DNA of 64,000 nucleotides from JAVBPR01 sp031549485 (GTDB lineage: Bacteria > Bacillota > Clostridia > Oscillospirales > Feifaniaceae): the NCBI GenBank assembly GCA_031549485.1, contig JAVBPR010000004.1, positions 7,124 to 71,123 on the forward strand, read 5' to 3'. Position numbers and translations under genes: made by a program. Below are positions 25,512 to 35,104 of this stretch, piece after piece. The notes under the pieces are model-generated. The model searched no databases. It had not been told where the DNA came from and saw nothing but the letters and a program-made list of their open reading frames with translations. How positions within the stretch are numbered: the first letter of the stretch is position 1; each line of letters starts with the position of its first letter.

Positions 25512-26642
25512 TTATATTTCGCTGTAATTGCCGAGGAAGGTGAAGTTTTGGCTTGCGCTCAGCTCGCTTAAAAGGTTCTGTGTTTTTTCATCTTTAAGGC
25601 TTGCCTCGATATCTAAATAGAATAAAAATTCAAAATCGGTTCCCGCAATCGGGCGTGATTCCAGCTTTGTCAGGTTAAGTTCCGAAACGGCGAATTTGGA
25701 TAAAACCGAATAGAGCGCGCCCGCCTTGTTTTCGGTGGAAAGAACAAGGCTGATTTTTTCCGCGCCGTCATATATTTCAAGATTTTTTGAGATGCAGATA
25801 AAACGCGTGTAGTTATTATCGCTGTTTTGGATGTTTTGACAGATAGACGAGAGCCCGAAAAGCAGAGCGCAATTTTGCGAGGAAATTGCAGCGATGTCAT
25901 CGCGCCCGGAATCTGCAACAAACTTTGCCGCCTCGGCGGTATTTTCGCAAACGGTGACTTTGATTTTCGGATGCTTTTTAAGGAATTCGCTGCATTGATT
26001 TATTGCCTGCTCGTGTGAAATTATCTCGCGGATATTTTCAAGCGCCGCGCCTTTTTTCGCGAGAAGAACATGGTTAATTCTCAGTTTCACGCTGCGCACG
26101 ATATAGCATTTATATTTTTGCATGAGGCTGTAAACTTCCGAAACAGAGCCCGCCGTCGAGTTGTCGACAGGTAAAACCCCGTATTTGCATAGCCCGCTCT
26201 CGACCGAGCTGAAAACCCCTTCGAAATTTTTCATATAAGTTATGTTCACGGCTTTAAAAAGCGTTTCGGCGGCAATACCCGAATAAGCGCCTTCTATACC
26301 TTGGCAGGCGACGTCCGCTTCGCTTGGAAAAGCGGTTTCGCGCATGGCGCCGAGAAGCGAGCGGATGTATTCCTTATCGGCGCAAAAATGGCTTTGTTGA
26401 TATGCTTTGCTGATATCAAAAAGCATGCTGAAAAAGTTTCGGACATACGGTCGCATTTCTTCGGGAGATGAAACCGACATATTATAAAGTATCTCTTTTT
26501 CGCGGCCGAGATTTTGCACAGGCAAGCCGCTTCGCGCTTTTTCCGCGCCGATAAAACCGGCAAGCTCCATCCTTTTCAAAAAAAGCGAAAGCAGCTCTTT
26601 GTCGGTTTTATTTATTTCATTTCTAAGTTCTTCAATCCGCAT
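25512..26642 (-). CDS. pheA: Bifunctional chorismate mutase / prephenate dehydratase (P-protein)
   Basis: A 376-residue enzyme. Residues 1-85 form an AroQ-type chorismate mutase (RIEELRNEINKTDKELLSLF, with RMELAGFIGAEKARSG and the GREKEIL region). The prephenate dehydratase domain (about 105-280) shows GIEGAYSGIAAETLF, FEGVFSSVESGLCKYGVLPVDNSTAGSV and the Glu/Arg pocket. The C-terminal ACT domain (about 295-370) has LVLSTENKAGALYSVLS and KLESRPIAGTDFEFLFYLD, the Phe-binding ESRP motif. It converts chorismate to phenylpyruvate under feedback control. It overlaps aroF by 11 bases in the same operon. Confidence 0.95.
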   Translation of the reverse strand: MRIEELRNEINKTDKELLSLFLKRMELAGFIGAEKARSGLPVQNLGREKEILYNMSVSSPEEMRPYVRNFFSMLFDISKAYQQSHFCADKEYIRSLLGAMRETAFPSEADVACQGIEGAYSGIAAETLFKAVNITYMKNFEGVFSSVESGLCKYGVLPVDNSTAGSVSEVYSLMQKYKCYIVRSVKLRINHVLLAKKGAALENIREIISHEQAINQCSEFLKKHPKIKVTVCENTAEAAKFVADSGRDDIAAISSQNCALLFGLSSICQNIQNSDNNYTRFICISKNLEIYDGAEKISLVLSTENKAGALYSVLSKFAVSELNLTKLESRPIAGTDFEFLFYLDIEASLKDEKTQNLLSELSASQNFTFLGNYSEI

Positions 26643-27648
26643 ATATTTTCTCCGTTATAGGTAAAATTTTATTAATATCGTTTACCGTATCGGCAAATTG
26701 GGCGGGGGTGATGGACTGTGCGCCGTCGCACAGCGCGTCCTGCGGCGCGTCGTGGACTTCGATAATAAGCGCGTCCGCGCCGGCGGCGACCGCCGCAAGC
26801 GACATAGGTTTTACAAACCGCGCAATTCCTGTCGAGTGGCTCGGATCGACCGCGACAGGGAGATGGGAAAGCTCCTTGAGAACCGGTATCGCCGATAAAT
26901 CAAGGGTGTTTCGGGTGAAGTTTTCAAAGGTTCTTATTCCGCGCTCGCAAAGAATGATGTTTTTGTTTCCTGACGCCATAATATATTCCGCGCTCATTAG
27001 CAGCTCTTCGATTGTGTTGGAGAGTCCGCGCTTTAAAAGAATCGGTTTTTTTGATAGTCCGAGCTCTTTTAAAAGCTCAAAATTCTGCATATTGCGCGCG
27101 CCGACCTGAATTACATCGACATTTTCAAACAAATCAATGTGATTTATGTTCATGATTTCGGTGACTATAGGCATGCCGGTTAGCTGTTTTGCCTTTAAAA
27201 GAAGCTCGAGCCCCTCGGCTTTAAGTCCCTGAAAAGCATACGGCGAGGTGCGCGGTTTAAAGGCTCCGCCACGAAGAAGAGCTGCCCCCGTGGTCTTGAC
27301 GCTTTCCGCGATACCGCATATCTGCGCTTCCGATTCGACCGAACAAGGGCCGGCAATTATCTGAAAATATTTGTCGCCGATTTTGTTGCCGCCGATATTT
27401 ACAACGGTATCATCGGGGTGAAATTTCCGGTTGGCGGATTTATAAGGCTCTGAAATGCGGCGAACCTGCTCGACAATATCCATCGCCGAGATAAGATTGA
27501 TATCAAGGGCAGAGGTGTCGCCGATAAGCCCTAAAATTGTGGTTTCGCTGCCTTTTACAAGGCGGGTTTCGATTTTTTGCGAGGCGAGCCAGGAAGAAAG
27601 ATTCTGAAGCTGGCTTTCGCCATAATTTTCTTTTAAAATGATTATCAT
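26632..27648 (-). CDS. aroF: DAHP synthase, type I-beta with N-terminal regulatory domain
   Basis: A 338-residue enzyme joining PEP and erythrose-4-phosphate at the head of the shikimate pathway. Residues 1-70 form the ferredoxin-like (FL/ACT-like) regulatory domain known from Thermotoga. The barrel carries IIAGPCSVES, LLRGGAFKPRTSPYAFQGL, TEIMN, IQVGARNMQNFELLKE, PILLKRGLSNTIEE, ILCERGIRTFE and VAVDPSHSTG. The N-terminal domain suggests inhibition by Tyr/Phe. It is first in an aroF-pheA operon with an 11-base overlap. Confidence 0.95.
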   Translation of the reverse strand: MIIILKENYGESQLQNLSSWLASQKIETRLVKGSETTILGLIGDTSALDINLISAMDIVEQVRRISEPYKSANRKFHPDDTVVNIGGNKIGDKYFQIIAGPCSVESEAQICGIAESVKTTGAALLRGGAFKPRTSPYAFQGLKAEGLELLLKAKQLTGMPIVTEIMNINHIDLFENVDVIQVGARNMQNFELLKELGLSKKPILLKRGLSNTIEELLMSAEYIMASGNKNIILCERGIRTFENFTRNTLDLSAIPVLKELSHLPVAVDPSHSTGIARFVKPMSLAAVAAGADALIIEVHDAPQDALCDGAQSITPAQFADTVNDINKILPITEKIYAD

Positions 27649-27706
27649 AAGCCCTCTGAAATTTAAAAAATATATTTAAGTATTTTATCATAAAAAAACA
27701 AAAAAA

Positions 27707-27738
27707 CAAAGCTCTTCCTATTACCCGGAAGAGCTTTG
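27707..27738 (-). terminator. Terminator after the coiled-coil lipoprotein gene
   Basis: A CAAAGCTCTTCC / GGAAGAGCTTTG stem with a T-rich run on the minus strand. Confidence 0.85.
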
Positions 27739-27761
27739 ATAGTATATGCGAAATATTTTAA

Positions 27762-28223
27762 TTAATGAGTTGTAAGTGTTGCTTCGAGAGCTTTAATGCT
27801 CGCTTCGATTCTGGCGATTATCGTGTGAATTTCAGCTGCCGCGTTCTGCTCGAGTTTTTGTGCTTCCGCTTTGAGGGTTGCAAGCTCGGCTTCGGCTTTT
27901 GCAAGCTCGGCTTTTGCTGATTCTTCCGCTTTCTCGGCGCCGCTCTTAAGTTCGGTCTCGGCTTTGTCGACGATTTTTTCTATGTTAGCGATTGCGGTAT
28001 TAATGTCTGCGCCTGCATTCTGCTCAAGTTTTACTACTTCAGCTTTAAGTTTTGTAATATCTTCTTTGACCGATGTAACCATAGCGCTGAAAACTTGTTT
28101 TAAAGTATCTTCGACTTCGTGAATTTTGTCGCCCGCGGCAGGGGAACAAGCGGCAAAAGAAGTTGCGACAACGGCAACAAGGATAACTAATGTGATGACT
28201 TTAAAAAATTGTGTTTTTCTCAT
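27762..28223 (-). CDS. Coiled-coil lipoprotein
   Basis: A 153-residue protein with a lipoprotein signal peptide (hydrophobic ITLVILVAVVATSFAAC, lipobox SFAAC near residue 25). The rest is a long amphipathic helix rich in Lys, Glu and Ala with two related segments. Each contains AEVVKLEQNAGADINTAI- or AEAQKLEQNAAAEIHTII-like sequence, suggesting an internal duplication. A coiled-coil bundle anchored on the outside of the membrane is likely. I do not recognise a named family. AGGAGT-like RBS upstream, and a terminator follows. Confidence 0.75.
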   Translation of the reverse strand: MRKTQFFKVITLVILVAVVATSFAACSPAAGDKIHEVEDTLKQVFSAMVTSVKEDITKLKAEVVKLEQNAGADINTAIANIEKIVDKAETELKSGAEKAEESAKAELAKAEAELATLKAEAQKLEQNAAAEIHTIIARIEASIKALEATLTTH

Positions 28224-28389
28224 AATTTACTCCTGTTATATATTTATTTCTTAAAAAGAATATCATATAAGCGTATAAAAGGCAATATTTTGTTACTGCG
28301 AGTGGGAAGCAAAATATTTTTTTGAAAAAAGCCACGAAAATAAAAAAGGATGATATACTGATGACAAATATAAAAAGAAGGGCAAAAAA

Positions 28390-29247
28390 ATGAAAAAGTT
28401 AGTTTTACTTATTTTAACCGCATTTATGCTTGCCTCTTGCTCATCGATAAAATATGAAAACGGCAAAAATGAGGAATTTCTGAAAACGCTTGATTTGACT
28501 CCGCCTGTTTTTTCGGAGGATAACGGGGAAAAGGTGCTTAGGGCGTCAATAGAAGGTATGGGCTGGATGCTTGATGAGATGCTTGAATATAAAGATGATT
28601 ATAGATATTCAATCATTCCCGAAGGTAGCTTTTATGTAAAGCAAAACCCGGATTATCCCGACTTTCTATACAGTGCGCCGGCCAATACTTATGCGGAGGA
28701 AAACAGCAAAAGGGTGCTCACAAATGCCGAAACAATAAAATATCTTTCGCCCGAAAAGGCAGAAGCAATATTACAGACGGCAAAAGATATTATGAGCATA
28801 TCGGCGAATTATGATTATCGGGATATGGATTCATATATAAAAAATTCGCTTTATTATAAAAGCGTAAAGCAAACGAGAGAAGAAACATATGTTGATGAAA
28901 CCGCAGCCGCTATTTCGGAGAGCAAGCAAATTATGCAAGGCGGGCTTGCGGCTGATTTGTCTGCTATATATATTGATTCCGACGGCTTTTATCGTGTCAG
29001 AGGAGTTGTCCTTATGAAGGCAACTGCCGAAACGGGCTTCGGAGCAACAGAAGAAACAAAAGACAAGTGGTTTTCACAGCTTTGCGAAATTACAATCGGG
29101 GAAGAAACGCCGGCTGGCGAACCTTGGGAACAAGGGGAATACGTGCTTAAATGGTTTTCGGGGCTTACAAAAGAAAAAGCGATAACCGATGCGGAATTCG
29201 AAGTCTTTAAAGAAAAAACAGGCTTAATTATCGGCTTGGAAAAATAA
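28390..29247 (+). CDS. Hypothetical lipoprotein
   Basis: A 285-residue protein with a clear lipoprotein signal peptide (KKLVLLILTAFMLASC, lipobox LASC at residues 14-17). The mature part is acidic and soluble, with no repeats. It contains LYSAPANTYAEENSKRVLTNAE, a predicted helical stretch, and VRGVVLMKATAETGF in the beta-rich C-terminal half. I do not recognise the family. AAGGG precedes the ATG. A bidirectional terminator follows 27 bases after the stop. Confidence 0.7.
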   Translation: MKKLVLLILTAFMLASCSSIKYENGKNEEFLKTLDLTPPVFSEDNGEKVLRASIEGMGWMLDEMLEYKDDYRYSIIPEGSFYVKQNPDYPDFLYSAPANTYAEENSKRVLTNAETIKYLSPEKAEAILQTAKDIMSISANYDYRDMDSYIKNSLYYKSVKQTREETYVDETAAAISESKQIMQGGLAADLSAIYIDSDGFYRVRGVVLMKATAETGFGATEETKDKWFSQLCEITIGEETPAGEPWEQGEYVLKWFSGLTKEKAITDAEFEVFKEKTGLIIGLEK

Positions 29248-29273
29248 AAAAATTTGAATGCAAATAATATACA

Positions 29274-29312
29274 ATAAACGAAGCCGCCCTTAAAAGGGCG
29301 GCTTCGTTTATT
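29274..29312. terminator. Bidirectional terminator (lipoprotein / tRNA-Leu)
   Basis: A 17-bp arm AATAAACGAAGCCGCCC pairs with its complement across a 6-base loop. It lies between a plus-strand gene and the minus-strand tRNA, ending both. Confidence 0.9.
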
Positions 29313-29398
29313 GGTGCGGATGACAGGACTTGAACCTGCATGAAATTGCTCTCACTAGCGCCTGAAGCTAGCGCGTCTGCCAATTCCGCCACATCCGC
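29312..29398 (-). tRNA. tRNA-Leu (anticodon CAG)
   Basis: 87 nt with encoded CCA. Acceptor GCGGATG/CATCCGC, anticodon stem CTAGC/GCTAG with loop TTCAGGC (anticodon CAG, decoding CUG), a long class II variable arm as expected for Leu, and T arm GCAGG-TTCAAGT-CCTGT. Confidence 0.97.
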
Positions 29399-29405
29399 AT
29401 ATTAC

Positions 29406-29428
29406 ATGAGCGCAGAGTATGCGCTCAT
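29406..29428. terminator. Hairpin upstream of tRNA-Leu(CAG)
   Basis: An ATGAGCGCA/TGCGCTCAT stem with a 5-base loop and TTTT on the + side, between the tRNA 5' end and the zinc-finger membrane gene. Confidence 0.5.
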
Positions 29429-29487
29429 TTTTGGTGTGCAAAAGTTTTGCTTAAGTTACACATATAAAAAGAAATCAGTTTAATAAA

Positions 29488-29883
29488 TCAATCATAATAT
29501 CTGTTTCGTGCCCACAAATAATAAATAATATTCCCAATTCCAGCTGTACAGAAAAAGAGAATGATATGTAATAAACAGCTTTGTCTATATCTCATGCCGC
29601 GCCAACCGCCTGACGATGCTGCGCTTGAGCTTGACGATGAGCTGCTAGAAGAGCCACCGCCGCCACCTCCCGCGGAATTCATATAGACAGCGGTGGGGGA
29701 TGCAGGGGCTACCGGTTGCTCCGATTTTTTTTGCAATTCATCGAAAACTTCAGATACACAGCTTTTGCAATAATTTTTCCCTTTGATTTCGGTATTGCAT
29801 TCTTCGCAAATAAATTTGCCGCAATTAACACAGGTTCCGACCGCGCCGTTTTCCGGATGTTTATAACAATTCATTGCCTTCAC
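29488..29883 (-). CDS. B-box-type zinc-binding membrane protein
   Basis: A 131-residue protein. Residues 1-45 form a B-box-like zinc ribbon with paired Cys/His (CYKHPENGAVGTCVNCGKFI, CEECN, CKSCV). A Gly- and Ser-homopolymeric linker follows, with about 6 Gly then 10 Ser (residues about 76-95). A single C-terminal hydrophobic segment (LLHIILFFCTAGIGNIIYYLWARN) ends the protein. Similar proteins are common and uncharacterised in Firmicutes. Start choice is uncertain: GTG 29883 or ATG 29874. The Ser run is a slippage-prone tract. Confidence 0.65.
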   Translation of the reverse strand: MKAMNCYKHPENGAVGTCVNCGKFICEECNTEIKGKNYCKSCVSEVFDELQKKSEQPVAPASPTAVYMNSAGGGGGGSSSSSSSSSSAASSGGWRGMRYRQSCLLHIILFFCTAGIGNIIYYLWARNRYYD

Positions 29884-30033
29884 TCACTTTTCATTTATTA
29901 TAAAATATCGATAAAAGACCAAAGAAAATTAATTTTTATAAGTGCTGCTCTTCCGAAAAAAATGCATTCGCCGCATTCGATTCTACCATAATAAACAATT
30001 TGCGTCAATCCGCCCGCAGTCAGTTAAAGCACG

Positions 30034-31782
30034 CTAAATATTTTCTTTTTCGCTGATTTGTGTGTTATAAAGATCGGCATATTTTCCGCCGCGCGAAAGA
30101 AGTTCGTCGTGCGCGCCGCGCTCCACAATCCCGTTTTCGTCGATATAAATTATTTCATCCGCGTTTTTTATCGTCGAAAGGCGGTGGGCGATAACAAGCG
30201 AGGTGCGGCCTTTCGAAAGATCGTCAAAAGCCGCTTGAATAAGCCGTTCGGTGACCGTGTCAAGGGCAGATGTTGCCTCGTCTAAAATGAGTATCGGCGG
30301 ATTTTTCAAAAATATCCGGGCAATCGAAATACGCTGTTTTTGCCCGCCAGACAGCCGCACTCCGCGTTCGCCGACCTCGGTATCAAGTCCGTTTTCGGAC
30401 TGCATAATCGTATCGTAAATTTGCGCCCTTTTCGCGGCTTTGATTATCTCATCCTCGGTTGCACCCTGCCTGCCGTAAGCGATATTTTCGCGAAAAGTTC
30501 CCGCAAACAGAAAAACATCCTGCGAAACGATTCCGATATTGCCGCGAAGGCTTTGCAGGGTAATCTCCTTTATGTCTTTTCCGTCTATCGTGATTTTACC
30601 CGAAGTCGTTTCATAAAAACGGGGCAGAAGATGGCACAGGGTAGTCTTGCCGCCGCCCGATGGACCGACAAGCGCAACCATTTTCCCCGCGCGGATGTCG
30701 AGATTTATATTTGAAAGAATGTCCTTATCATCGTTATATGAAAAGGATACGTTGTCATATGCGATATTTCCGGTTACATTATCAAGAGGCTCGGCATTCG
30801 GCGAATCGGTGATGTTCGGTTTTACTCGCATCGTTTCGACAAACCGCGTAAAACCCGCCATGCCGGTAACAAATTGCTCGACAAACATGGTGAGTTTTTT
30901 TATCGGCGCGGTAAAAATCGAGACAAAAAGGCTGAAAGTAAGCAGGTCGATGATGTTAAGGCGGTTTTTCATAATAAGAAATCCGCCGAGGACGATAACA
31001 ACGACGCTGAAAAGGCTGATAATCAGCTCCATGCCGCTGTGAAAAACGGCCATAGAAGAATAAAACCCGCCTTTTGCCTGTTTAAATTTTTCGTTCCCTT
31101 CGGAAAAACGCTCTATTTCGTAATCTTCATTTGTAAACGCTTTTGCAACCCTTACTCCCGAAATGCTCGATTCAATAGCGGAATTGATTGCAGCGGTTTT
31201 GTCCTTAACTTTTCTTGACGCACCGCTCATTCTGCGCCTCTGTGAAACGGTGAATATCAAGGTCAGCGGAACAAGCAGAAGAAGGACAAAGGCGAGGGTG
31301 GCGTTTATTCTAAGCAAGGCGATAAACCCGCCCACGATGGTGACAATCGAAATAAACAAATCCTCCGGTCCATGGTGCGCAAGCTCGGTTATTTCAAACA
31401 AATCGGTGGTAAGGCGGCTCATAATTTGTCCGGTGCGGTTGGAATCAAAATAGCTGAAAGGCAGTGTTTGTATATGTGCAAACAAATCTTGGCGCATATC
31501 AGCCTCCATACGGACGCCAAGCGTATGCCCCCAGAATGTGACGATATACTGTAAAAAAGCGCGCAAAAAATAAGCCGCGACAAGACCGCTCATCAAAAGG
31601 AAAAAGTTTAGATAGGCGTTATCGGGTAAAAGGTTGTTAAGCGCAAACCTCGTGGCCAGCGGGAAACAAAGGTCGATGACGGCAATAAACAGCGCGCATA
31701 CCATATCGAGAACAAAAAGCCGGACATGAGGACGATAAAACGAGGCGAAAATTTTAAGTTTTGAAGTGTTATAATTAATCAT
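30034..31782 (-). CDS. ABC exporter, fused permease/ATPase (MsbA/LmrA type)
   Basis: A 582-residue half-transporter. Residues about 20-310 are six membrane helices (ABC type I exporter fold). The nucleotide-binding domain has Walker A GPSGGGKTTL, Q-loop, signature LSGGQKQRIS, Walker B ILILDEATSALD and H-loop IAHRLS. It is expected to act as a homodimer (or heterodimer) exporting lipids, drugs or peptides. ATG 31782 (MINYNTSKLKIF) is preferred to the upstream TTG at 31833 because family members start here; neither has a strong RBS. No partner half-transporter is next to it. Confidence 0.88.
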   Translation of the reverse strand: MINYNTSKLKIFASFYRPHVRLFVLDMVCALFIAVIDLCFPLATRFALNNLLPDNAYLNFFLLMSGLVAAYFLRAFLQYIVTFWGHTLGVRMEADMRQDLFAHIQTLPFSYFDSNRTGQIMSRLTTDLFEITELAHHGPEDLFISIVTIVGGFIALLRINATLAFVLLLLVPLTLIFTVSQRRRMSGASRKVKDKTAAINSAIESSISGVRVAKAFTNEDYEIERFSEGNEKFKQAKGGFYSSMAVFHSGMELIISLFSVVVIVLGGFLIMKNRLNIIDLLTFSLFVSIFTAPIKKLTMFVEQFVTGMAGFTRFVETMRVKPNITDSPNAEPLDNVTGNIAYDNVSFSYNDDKDILSNINLDIRAGKMVALVGPSGGGKTTLCHLLPRFYETTSGKITIDGKDIKEITLQSLRGNIGIVSQDVFLFAGTFRENIAYGRQGATEDEIIKAAKRAQIYDTIMQSENGLDTEVGERGVRLSGGQKQRISIARIFLKNPPILILDEATSALDTVTERLIQAAFDDLSKGRTSLVIAHRLSTIKNADEIIYIDENGIVERGAHDELLSRGGKYADLYNTQISEKENI

Positions 31783-31920
31783 AATAATAGAATAAAGACT
31801 TTTGTCATTTATTTCAAGAGCGGGATTCCGCAAAATATTAAGTGCTGAAAAATTATCGCTTTATTTAATTTATAAGTTGTGAGATAATGTTACTGATTAT
31901 GATGAAGCGCGGGTGATAAA

Positions 31921-34782
31921 ATGGAAAAATTCGGTGAAGGCGAGTTTGGCTTTGAATTTGATACCAGCGTCGCTGAGGATTCGCTAAACGTTTTTAAAAG
32001 AATAATGAACGGCATGGATGCGTTCATCTATGTTACCGATCCGAACACCGACGAAATTCTTTTTATAAACGACAAAATGTGCGAACATTTTAATATCGAG
32101 GACGGTGTTGGCAGAATATGCTGGCAGGTGCTTCAAGATGGCTTTACAAGCCGATGCGAATTTTGCCCAAATTATTTTTTGGAAGATAATCCGGACAAGG
32201 ATTATGTTTGGGAAGAACTCAATACTGTAACAAAAAAATATTATAAAAATTCGGATAAGCTCATCGAATGGATAGACGGCAGAAAGGTGCATATGCAGCA
32301 TTCTGTCGATATTACCGAATTAAAAACAGCTGAAGAAGACCTCAACCGCCGGCTTGCCCAGCAGGAGCTTATGTCCGAAATTTCGCAAAGTTTTATTTCG
32401 GGCGACGATGTTGACCATGTTGAAGAAGCGCTTCGCAAAGTCGGCGAATTTATGGAAATCAGCCGAATTGTTGTTACGCTTTACGATAGGGAAATGCAAG
32501 CTATTTCGCTTGATTACGAGTGGAGAAACGGCGCGCTTGAAAATGCAGACGCGGAAAGCCTTCCGTTCGTAATATTTAAGGAAGGCGGACTTCTTTATGA
32601 CGGGCTTGTCACTGAAAAACGGTCGTATGTCGCGATTGACGACTATTATGATGACCGTTCTACTATAGCAAAACGGCTTGATATTCGCTCATTTATTGCT
32701 TTTCCGATTAACATCAATTCCGAATTATATGCGATACTCGAATTTGAGATTTGCGGGAAGCCGTTTACCTGGACCAAAAACGAAATTAATTTAGGAAAAT
32801 TGCTTTCAAGTTTGCTCGCCGGCATATTTGCCCGCAGGCTAATCGAAAAAGACCTTGACAGAATGACCTCGATTGTAAAAGCGTCTCCGCAGTTTATCAC
32901 CTATCTTGATTGGCATGGAAAATATTTATATGTCAGCCCGAGCGCGCTTGAAATGACCGGGTATTCTGCGACCGAAATTATGGAAAGCGGGCTTTCACTT
33001 CTATATTCAGAAGAAACTCTTGCAGATATTATTCAAATCGAAATAGAGCGCACATATGAAGATAAGAAAAGAGAATTTGAAGCACCGCTTATCAGAAAAG
33101 ACGGCGAAGTCAGAACTTTTGTATTCTCGGCTTTTTCGCTTGAGGAAGACGGGGTTGCAGCTATTGCCTCGGATATAACCGAGCAAAAAATGCTTGAGAG
33201 CGAACTGATAAAAGCAAAAGAGGTCGCCGAAAGCGCGAACAAAGCGAAAAGCGAGTTCCTTGCAAGAATGAGCCATGAAATCAGAACGCCGATGAATGCT
33301 ATTATAGGAATGACCAAAATTGCTCAAAGCACCAATGAAAACGAGCGCAAAGACTATTGCCTTGATAAAATTAACAGCGCGTCAACTCATCTTCTTGGCG
33401 TTATAAACGACATACTTGACATGTCGAAGATTGAAGCAAACAAATTTATAATTTCCTGCAGCGACTTTGATTTTGAAAAAATGCTTATGAGCGCTGCGAA
33501 TATAATCAATTTCAGAGTTGATGAAAAAAATCAAAATCTTGTAATAACTTTGGATGATGGAATCCCGACGCTGGTGTATGGAGACGAACAAAGGCTTTCT
33601 CAAATTATCACTAATTTGCTTTCAAACGCCGTGAAATTTACGCCGGACGGCGGCACCGTTATGCTTGACGCAAGAAAAATATCCGAGTCGGGAGAGGATA
33701 TCACTCTCGAAATTTCGGTAACCGATACGGGCATCGGGATTTCGGAGGAGCAACAAGCAAGGCTTTTCAGCTCGTTTGAACAGGCGGATGGCGGCATCGC
33801 CAGAAGATTTGGCGGAACAGGGCTCGGCCTTGTTATTTCTAAGCGGATTGTCGAGCTTATGAACGGCAATATTTGGATAGAATCCGAGCTTGGAAAAGGC
33901 GCGAAAGTTGTTTTTACCATAATGGTTAAAAAAGGCGAGGAAAAGAGAAAACGCGGCGTAAGCAAAAATATCAACCGTGATAATTTGAGGATTTTAGCGG
34001 TGGATGATTCCGCTGAAACGCGCGAATATTTCAAACACCTTATGACATCGCTGAATTTAGCGTGCGACGTTGCTTCGGGCGGGGAAGAAGCTCTGTCGCT
34101 CGTGATGTCGGCCGGTGACAAACCGTACAATATCTTTTTCGTCGATTGGCGCATGCCCGGAATGGACGGCATAGAGCTTACAAAAAGGCTAAAAGAAGTC
34201 GTGAAATGCGATTCGGTAGTCATAATGATTTCGGCCGCGAGATGGAGCGATATTTCGGAAGAAGCAATTGCGGCAGGAGCAAGCAGATTTATACCGAAAC
34301 CGTTGTTTCCGTCGGTTCTTATAGATTGCATTAACGAGTGCCTTGGTGTTGAGCCGAAGAAAAAAGGCGCCGATACTCCATCGCCGAAAGCAAAAACTTT
34401 TGAAGACAAAACGATACTTATCGCCGAAGATATCGACATTAACCGCGAGATTGTCGGCGCGCTGCTTGAAGAGACAAAGGTAAATATTGAATTTGCTGAA
34501 AACGGCACCGAAGCAGTCATTATGATGCAGGATAATCCCGAAAAATACAGCCTTATATTTATGGATATACATATGCCGCTTATGGACGGTTACGAGGCGA
34601 CAAGAAAAATCAGGGATATCGACAATTATCATGCAAAGACTATGCCGATTGTCGCCATGACGGCGAACGCATTCAGAGAAGATATCGAAAAGTGCCTGGA
34701 ATCTGGAATGGACGATCACATAGCAAAGCCGATAGATTACGATACCTTAATAATGAAGATAAACGATTACCTCTCACTGTAA
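31921..34782 (+). CDS. PAS/GAF hybrid sensor histidine kinase with two receivers
   Basis: A 953-residue cytosolic kinase with no membrane segments. Order: a PAS-like domain (about 15-130) with CEFCPN; a GAF domain (about 145-310); a second PAS (about 318-430, ITYLDWHGKYLYVSPSALEM); HisKA with His452 in ARMSHEIRTPMNAIIG; HATPase_c (NLLSNAVKFTP, GGTGLGLVISKRI); receiver 1 with Asp742 (FVDWRMPGMDG); receiver 2 with Asp882 (FMDIHMPLMDG). It is related in style to the truncated kinase at the start of the window, but lacks an HPt, so that may be supplied in trans. The CxxC in PAS1 may bind a metal or sense redox. The signal is unknown. Confidence 0.92.
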   Translation: MEKFGEGEFGFEFDTSVAEDSLNVFKRIMNGMDAFIYVTDPNTDEILFINDKMCEHFNIEDGVGRICWQVLQDGFTSRCEFCPNYFLEDNPDKDYVWEELNTVTKKYYKNSDKLIEWIDGRKVHMQHSVDITELKTAEEDLNRRLAQQELMSEISQSFISGDDVDHVEEALRKVGEFMEISRIVVTLYDREMQAISLDYEWRNGALENADAESLPFVIFKEGGLLYDGLVTEKRSYVAIDDYYDDRSTIAKRLDIRSFIAFPININSELYAILEFEICGKPFTWTKNEINLGKLLSSLLAGIFARRLIEKDLDRMTSIVKASPQFITYLDWHGKYLYVSPSALEMTGYSATEIMESGLSLLYSEETLADIIQIEIERTYEDKKREFEAPLIRKDGEVRTFVFSAFSLEEDGVAAIASDITEQKMLESELIKAKEVAESANKAKSEFLARMSHEIRTPMNAIIGMTKIAQSTNENERKDYCLDKINSASTHLLGVINDILDMSKIEANKFIISCSDFDFEKMLMSAANIINFRVDEKNQNLVITLDDGIPTLVYGDEQRLSQIITNLLSNAVKFTPDGGTVMLDARKISESGEDITLEISVTDTGIGISEEQQARLFSSFEQADGGIARRFGGTGLGLVISKRIVELMNGNIWIESELGKGAKVVFTIMVKKGEEKRKRGVSKNINRDNLRILAVDDSAETREYFKHLMTSLNLACDVASGGEEALSLVMSAGDKPYNIFFVDWRMPGMDGIELTKRLKEVVKCDSVVIMISAARWSDISEEAIAAGASRFIPKPLFPSVLIDCINECLGVEPKKKGADTPSPKAKTFEDKTILIAEDIDINREIVGALLEETKVNIEFAENGTEAVIMMQDNPEKYSLIFMDIHMPLMDGYEATRKIRDIDNYHAKTMPIVAMTANAFREDIEKCLESGMDDHIAKPIDYDTLIMKINDYLSL

Positions 34783-34783
34783 A

Positions 34784-35002
34784 TTAGTGTGCCAGCCGCG
34801 CGAAGTGCGGCGTAGAGCGCAGGCTGCCCATAAAAATGCTCCCGACGACACGGCGTTCGGGTGCCGAAGGCAAGCGAAGCGGGAGGAGAGAAATTTTTAT
34901 GGAGAAGCAGACAAGCGGGCATGACTGAGTTAGTGTGCCAGCCGCGCGAAGTGCGGCGTAGAGCGCAGACTGCCCATAATAATGCTCGCGACGACACGGC
35001 GT
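34784..35002. repeat. Tandem GC-rich repeat pair (73-bp units, 146-bp period)
   Basis: Units at 34784-34856 and 34930-35002, each starting TTAGTGTGCCAGCCGCGCGA, differ at about five positions. The first begins 2 bases after the hybrid-kinase stop. No convincing gene in 34783-35101: short open frames exist on the minus strand but lack RBSs and follow the repeat composition. Confidence 0.8.
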
Positions 35003-35071
35003 GGCCGGCGTAAGCGAGGCAGCGGGCAGAAAAGCACAAAGGCGGCGAAGCAAATTTTATCATAATGAAAT

Positions 35072-35104
35072 AACCGGGCGCCCTTTTGTTTGGGCGCCCG
35101 GTTA
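35072..35104. terminator. Terminator overlapping the TetR stop
   Basis: An AACCGGGCGCCC / GGGCGCCCGGTT stem with an 8-base loop and a T run on +. Confidence 0.8.

Noticed and set aside
31783..31833. Upstream TTG start for the ABC exporter
   Set aside because: No RBS and the extra residues do not resemble the N-terminus of the family; ATG 31782 is preferred.
34767..35063. Open frames inside the GC-rich tandem repeat
   Set aside because: Two frames repeat the same junk peptide (ALYAALRAAG), no RBS, composition of the repeat.
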